NCBI GenBank assembly: GCA_036874045.1
Contig: CM072338.1
Span: 20,296,501-20,360,500, forward strand
Source: Cymodocea nodosa
Lineage: Eukaryota > Streptophyta > Magnoliopsida > Alismatales > Cymodoceaceae
DNA: 64,000 bases
Direction: 5' to 3'
A model generated the notes under the pieces. That model had not been told where the DNA came from, did not search any database, and saw only the letters and a program-made list of their open reading frames with translations. Below, piece by piece: positions 59,203 through 64,000 of this stretch; positions within the stretch are counted from its first letter, which is position 1; every line of letters starts with the position of its first letter. A program made the translations under genes and the position numbers.

Positions 59203-61926
59203 TCAATTTAACAAACACTGTATTACCGAAAATGCCCTTATGAACTGATGGGTTTCCGATTACCATTACTCTAATGGCGATCCTATGATCTTTCGATTTC
59301 GATGCCGCTTCATTTTCGTTACTCGTCGCTGATCCTTGCGATCTTTCGATTTACGATCCGTCGTTACTCTAGTATTATTTCGGAGCAGTAAAATCCATAA
59401 ATAATTTAATATTTACAAGAAAGATTCATACAGATCGTCCATTCCGTCAATTGTATAAAAGGGACCTTGAGTTTAATCTTGCAGATAAAAAGCATTGTCA
59501 TCGGGAAATTAAAACAACCGAAGGTACACCACACGAACTGATTGGTTCAGAACTTGACAAGTCCTTGAATTTTCCTCCTTTAATAGAAATAAATAAATAA
59601 ATTTTCTTAGTGTGCCGTCATGTGCCTCGTAATCTACGTACGATATAAAAGATAGATAGGTACGTTTTGGAGTATTATTTTCTCGTCGTAAAGTGGAATG
59701 CCTTTTTTTTTTGATGTTTTTTCTTTTGTAAATAGATGATGTTGTTAAATTTTCTTGTACAAAGAAAGACCACTTGCATAATTAAATCACAGGTAATTTG
59801 CAAATTATACGACTTGCTGGTGGTGATGCATCTGATCGAGGAGATGCTTCATCTATTCTACCGAGTGATGCATGCACTTTCACGTAGGCTTTCTTATTTA
59901 ATCTTCTAAGATATTCCACGCGAATGATCCCGTGACAGATGCACGTGCCTTCTCATCGGAAGGCCATTACTATTTCGATCAACTTGCTAGTTTTTTTTTT
60001 TTTTTTTGCAACGAGAGCGTTGATTTTGAATTTTGGGAAAAAAATATATGAATGTCGTTGTTGTCAATCAATTATATTATTAAAGTTAGATAATTAATTG
60101 TATTTTCTTTTAAAAAATTAAAACTAGGAGAAATGAATTACGAAAAACGTGAAATTTTTACGAAAATCCCATCGCATTTCTGATCTTGAACGAAGGGCCA
60201 TGATCTTCTCCGGCCCAAGTTGGATTTTCTGAGATTTGTTTTGTAACGATCATTTGGATTTTATGTATAAAAAACGTTACAGAATCTAACTATTTTCCGT
60301 TAAAATTCAAGTTACTTGGCGTCGTATATCGTGATACAAATGTAGGAGGGCCCAATTTAATTTATCCCATCTATGCATTCATTTGACGTTATGGATATGT
60401 TCGTTGGTATGCATTGACATTTCCGTATCGAGGATTGACACGTGCATATCACATCATTTGTGCCACGTCCTTCATTTCCTTTCCTTTTTTTTTTAATCAT
60501 TTTCTCGGATTTTGCATGGAGGTGAGTTTGCCGCCTCGTACACTTTTTATCTTCCGTACGTGTTTACGGCTGTAATTTTGCTCTTTTCATTTTTTTTTTT
60601 TTTTTTTACCTTTTGCTCTTCCTTGTTTATCACTCTCTGTACGAACACCTCATCCCACACGGCGGTGACGACGTCGTTTATTATTATTATTTCCTTCCTG
60701 GCCAACAAATGGCGATAGGTTACTATTTTTTTTATGCCGCCGTTCGACGCCTCTTCCCCTACTACTTCCGTTGCCGTTCAACCGGCGACCGACAACTTGA
60801 ACTCGACGGCGTTTCGCCAACAAGGGCAGCGAGCTACGGCGGCGATTCTACGCGAGTGTGCGGCGATGGTGACAACGACGGGGAGGACCCGGAAGTTTGG
60901 GAGGAAACCCTCCGTCGTTGGTCGTTTTTTCTTTCCTCTACGGTTTTAGAGATGTCCACCTCCGGTGACTGGAGGTTTGTTGTTTTTTCCTCGTCAGTTG
61001 GCAACGCGAGGTTGGAGCAGAGTCCTTCCTTCCTTCCTTCCTTCCTTCCTTCCTTCGTCTCTTGGGTAATTTGATTTTTCACGACTCTGCAAATAGACCT
61101 GTCGTGGTCAATCTTGAAATAATGATTACAAAAATTTGATTTATTTGGATTATATTTAACAAGTTGATTGGTAATCTCATCTTCATTCTTAATAATAATC
61201 GTCATGGAAAGAGATCAATCTCTACGCGGACAAGGAAATCTCTTGATATCATTATGGATGCATAAAAATTTCTCGAACAAGTTAGCAATAGATTAACACG
61301 AAATTTAGGTAGGTAGACTTTAAAGGGGCATCTTTGAGCATTTCATTCTACGTGCGAAGGTTAGAGACTAATGGAATACAAACGTCTTTTTACCTTGAAT
61401 CCTTCACAAATCCTTGACAAACACATTGAAAATGTCCTCCATGTGTTGTAAAATGATTAAGATATATCTTAGATCAATAATTGAAAGAAAAAAGGTCTTC
61501 CTGAAAAAGAACAGCTTTATTCTATAAATCTCTATTTATCCAAAATTGTTGACATAACGATATGTTGTAATTTGCTTCCGAGTGCACTCCTAAAAATGGG
61601 TACGCAATATCTGACGATATTCTGTAGTTTTAAAGGAATCCTTGAAAAATGTAAAATCACTGGAAAAAAGAAAATGGGGGGGGGGGGGGTAGAATGGTAA
61701 TAATGAAGCGAAGATATATTTGGGGAGTCTAGTCACCCAGAGAAACTTTCCGGCGAAAACCGAACCAGCGCTCGAGGACTGAAAATTGATATCGAAACTC
61801 TGGACTAGAGGTTTTTCCAGCGGGACGGCGTCGTTCGGTCTCCATCTCTCGTCCTTCCTCCGTCCTCTCCCTCGGAGGGGACCGTCGCGCCGCCTCGCCT
61901 TCCGCCTCTTTTGCACCAGAGCAGAG
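59203..61926. other. Intergenic region upstream of FHIT
   Basis: AT-rich DNA with homopolymer T runs (about 59991-60007 and 60590-60607). A GC-rich island (about 60720-61020) has short open frames on both strands, none recognised. A CCTT tetranucleotide run lies at about 61024-61056 and a run of about 14 G at 61676-61689, some 240 bp before the FHIT start codon. The last 130 bp are GC-rich and probably form the FHIT 5' UTR. Confidence 0.45.
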
Positions 61927-63492
61927 ATGGAGACGGAGATCTACGCCTTTGGCGCTTACAAGATTGCGGCGAGCGAGGTGTTCTACTCCACGCCGCTCTC
62001 CTACGCCATGGTGAACCTGAGGCCCCTTCTACCTGGTAATAAAGCAAGGATCTCTTTGCATCCTCCCTTTCACCCGAACTTATTGATGAACGCGACGTGT
62101 TCTCGGGATCCGTTTGTCACTGTTTGGTAGAGATTGAATAGTTTTCTCTAAGAATCAGTGTTGTTGGAGTTGTGCACTTTGCTGATGTTTGATTTGTTTG
62201 TTGGATCATCGACACTGGGTAGATATGGAGAGAGCTTTTGATGGAGGTAAGGGTAAATGGGGACAGGTGTGCTGGAAGAATTGAACTTCAGTTGATTCCC
62301 CTTTCAAGAAAAATGGAAATTTGTCTATGGCTAATCTCATTTAATCAATGGTAAACATCCACTAAAAAAACTGTGTATAACATCTGTTCTCTAATTTTTA
62401 GCACAAATGCTTCATTGAGCCAAGCTACAATAAATAGGCACTGATTAAAATAATCTGATGTAAGCAATCAGACTCTGAACAAGTTTAAATCTGGCTTGAC
62501 CAGGAAAGTAAAATCTATGCTTTCCTGACCTTTCTTACTGGGAATCATATTGTATACTACCTTTAATAGAACATTACGAAGAGCATAACATCTGACTTAC
62601 TGTTTAATTGGATAAGAAAAATAAAAAATAGCGTCTTTTGAATGATTATTATTATTGTCTGCTAAAGCTTACTAAAAGCATTTTTTTTCCTGCATATTTA
62701 TACATTACATTCTTGATATGTAATGCACTTATTAAATTTTGTTGTATTTCTATTGATAGGAATTTTTTTCCTTTAGTAGAACCTTGATGCATTGAAAATT
62801 AATGAAAATAGAGATACAGGATTCTTTATCTCATCTTTGAGATTTATCATGTATATTATTTTTGCTGTTTTATTTTTAATCTAATCACACTTTTGCCCCT
62901 TTGCAGGTCATATCCTTCTACATAATACTGTTTCATCTCTTTTTATGCCCAAAGATGCCTGGGCTTACCCTTGATGAGCACGATGCTATATCTCATTCAC
63001 CTTTTTATTATGCATTTCTACAACTGTGGCTTATCCTTCATTCATTGGTGTGCAATCAACATGATTAATTATGGTTACCAAGTTCTTAGCAAGCATACCA
63101 TCTTACAGTTACAACCATAAGATTCAGGAATGCAGAATGCCATCAAATAAAAAGCAAACCAAAGATACATTTGTATTTGCATTATTAATCTTTTCTTTTT
63201 GTATCATCACAATGTAATATTAAATAGCTCATTCATGTCGTGTTTCACATGGACTTAGTTTGCAAGGCAATATTGGGATCACAATATTGTATGTACAAAA
63301 ATACATTTGGTGCAATCTTGTGTTTGTTCAAATTAACTTTGTATACATGTTCTTGTGTGCCCAAGACGTGAAGTGAAGCGATTTGTTGATCTTACTGCTG
63401 ATGAGACTGGTGATCTATGGATGACAGCAAAGAGGGTTGGTTCTCAATTGGAGAGTTATCATAAAGCATCTTCACTCACATTTGCTATACAG
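61927..63492 (+). CDS. FHIT: FHIT-type dinucleoside triphosphatase, 5' part
   Basis: Exon 1 (61927-62035) encodes METEIYAFGAYKIAASEVFYSTPLSYAMVNLRPLLPG (in part: VFYSTPLSYAMVNLRPLLPG), the start of the HIT-family FHIT enzyme. Exon 3 (63347-63492) continues VLVCPRREVKRFVDLTADETGDL and ends SSLTFAIQ. The conserved GHVLVCP junction forms only if a 3-nt exon GTC (62907-62909) is placed between them. The intron after it begins ATATCCTTCT and ends TATAC, the U12-type AT-AC pattern. The exon carrying the histidine triad (HVHIH) must lie beyond the right edge. FHIT hydrolyses Ap3A-type dinucleotides to AMP plus ADP, and the Arabidopsis enzyme also acts on adenylylsulfate. The first ATG in frame is 61927. 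Confidence 0.85.
62910..63346 (+). other. Candidate U12-type AT-AC intron of FHIT
   Basis: The 5' end ATATCCTTCT matches the U12 AT-AC donor consensus (ATATCCTT). The 3' end is TATAC, with no AG near the required junction: an in-frame TAA lies 9 nt upstream of the exon, so an acceptor further upstream cannot be used. A branch-like TTAAC at 63333-63337 puts its adenosine about 11 nt from the junction, the usual U12 distance. Joining GTC to ATGTTCTTGTG restores GHVLV. Confidence 0.65.
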
Positions 63493-64000
63493 GTAACCTT
63501 TTTGGATTGTCTACTATATATCTTCTCTCTTTTTTTGTAAAATAGATGAATTCATCATTTAAGAAATAAAAAGAGTACCAAACTTTTGCAGAATGGCCCT
63601 TCCATTTACACCCATTTATTTAAAAGTTGTGTACACATACATTCATTGACTCCTCACCCCACCCAAAACACAAACACACACCAAGGATTTTTGTGTCATT
63701 TGATTCATTAAGAAGTGATATAATTTACTCATACCTTTTCCAGAACAGAATCTCCTTTCTTACCAATATCATATATATGCAACTAATTGCTACCTTTATC
63801 TCTGTTCCCTAGGACCTTGGGTGTGAATTTTCCAATCCTTTTCAACAACTTCTATCTTTATCATGTAAATTTTATCTACACATGGTAAATACAGAATTTG
63901 TATGCTTGCCCAAAAATACCGTGTTTAAAAAAATCACAATTCAGCATTTTGTAGTTAATTTCAAAAGTTCATAATTAACAATCTTTGAACATGAAATATA

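Noticed and set aside
60613-61074. A 153-codon plus frame in a GC-rich island
   Set aside because: No family similarity was seen, and the 3' part is encoded by a CCTT microsatellite.
61786-61926. An Arg/Ser-rich N-terminal extension of FHIT resembling a transit peptide
   Set aside because: The extension would need to start at a TTG; there is no in-frame ATG before 61927 and a stop lies just upstream.
62907-62982. A longer FHIT exon 2 reading GHILLHNTVSSLF and then a stop
   Set aside because: It diverges from FHIT after two residues, whereas splicing at ATATCCTT restores the conserved protein. It might exist as an unspliced isoform.
63590-63840. Possible fourth FHIT exon after TTTTGCAG (63590) or CCCTAG (63811)
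   Set aside because: Neither translation resembles the expected DGPQAGQTVPHVHIH region.
1-64000. CRISPR arrays, rRNA and tRNA genes, and prokaryotic-type operons
   Set aside because: None was seen. Repeats are dispersed or simple-sequence types, and gene structure is eukaryotic throughout.

Overview
This is plant nuclear DNA. Genes are split by AT-rich introns with GT-AG borders, intergenic DNA is AT-rich, and every recognisable protein belongs to a land-plant family. Several short genes (CML, LEA_2, LOR, the first exons of the P450 and the GNAT gene) have very GC-rich coding sequence inside AT-rich surroundings. That contrast, together with a B-type CDK resembling the monocot CDKB2 type, suggests a commelinid monocot, possibly Zingiberales such as banana or ginger relatives. 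The order-level guess is inference.

Layout. Position 1-2809 holds the 5' part of a minus-strand gene for a conserved uncharacterised protein; a MITE-like insert lies in or beside it. Back to back with it is an intronless E-class PPR gene (3316-5220). A four-exon plastid-type GNAT acetyltransferase gene (6719-11534, minus) was assembled here exon by exon; its largest intron carries a tandem duplication. A decayed Ty1/copia element (11717-15915) and a second MITE-like element (16126-16772) separate it from a five-exon CYP714-type P450 (18110-20141). Then come a CML42/43-like calcium sensor (21688-22245), a SPARK-type receptor kinase (23909-25909, minus) and an LEA_2/NHL protein (27964-28623, minus). 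A decayed LEA_2 paralogue lies at 34713-35212, beyond a G-poor tract, an L1 LINE remnant and a second copy-like repeat.

The right half holds a ten-exon COP1-interacting-protein-7-like gene (39535-45950), a four-exon DUF936 gene (48293-50929), an eight-exon CDKB2 mitotic kinase gene (52289-55965) followed by fragments of a decayed CDK-like copy, a LURP-one-related gene (58445-59098, minus), and the 5' part of an FHIT dinucleoside triphosphatase gene that runs off the right edge.

The genes do not form a pathway or operon; they are an ordinary plant gene neighbourhood. No defence system, virus or wholly new system was recognised. The most unusual signal is in FHIT: the canonical protein is obtained only if a 3-nt microexon is followed by a U12-type AT-AC intron.
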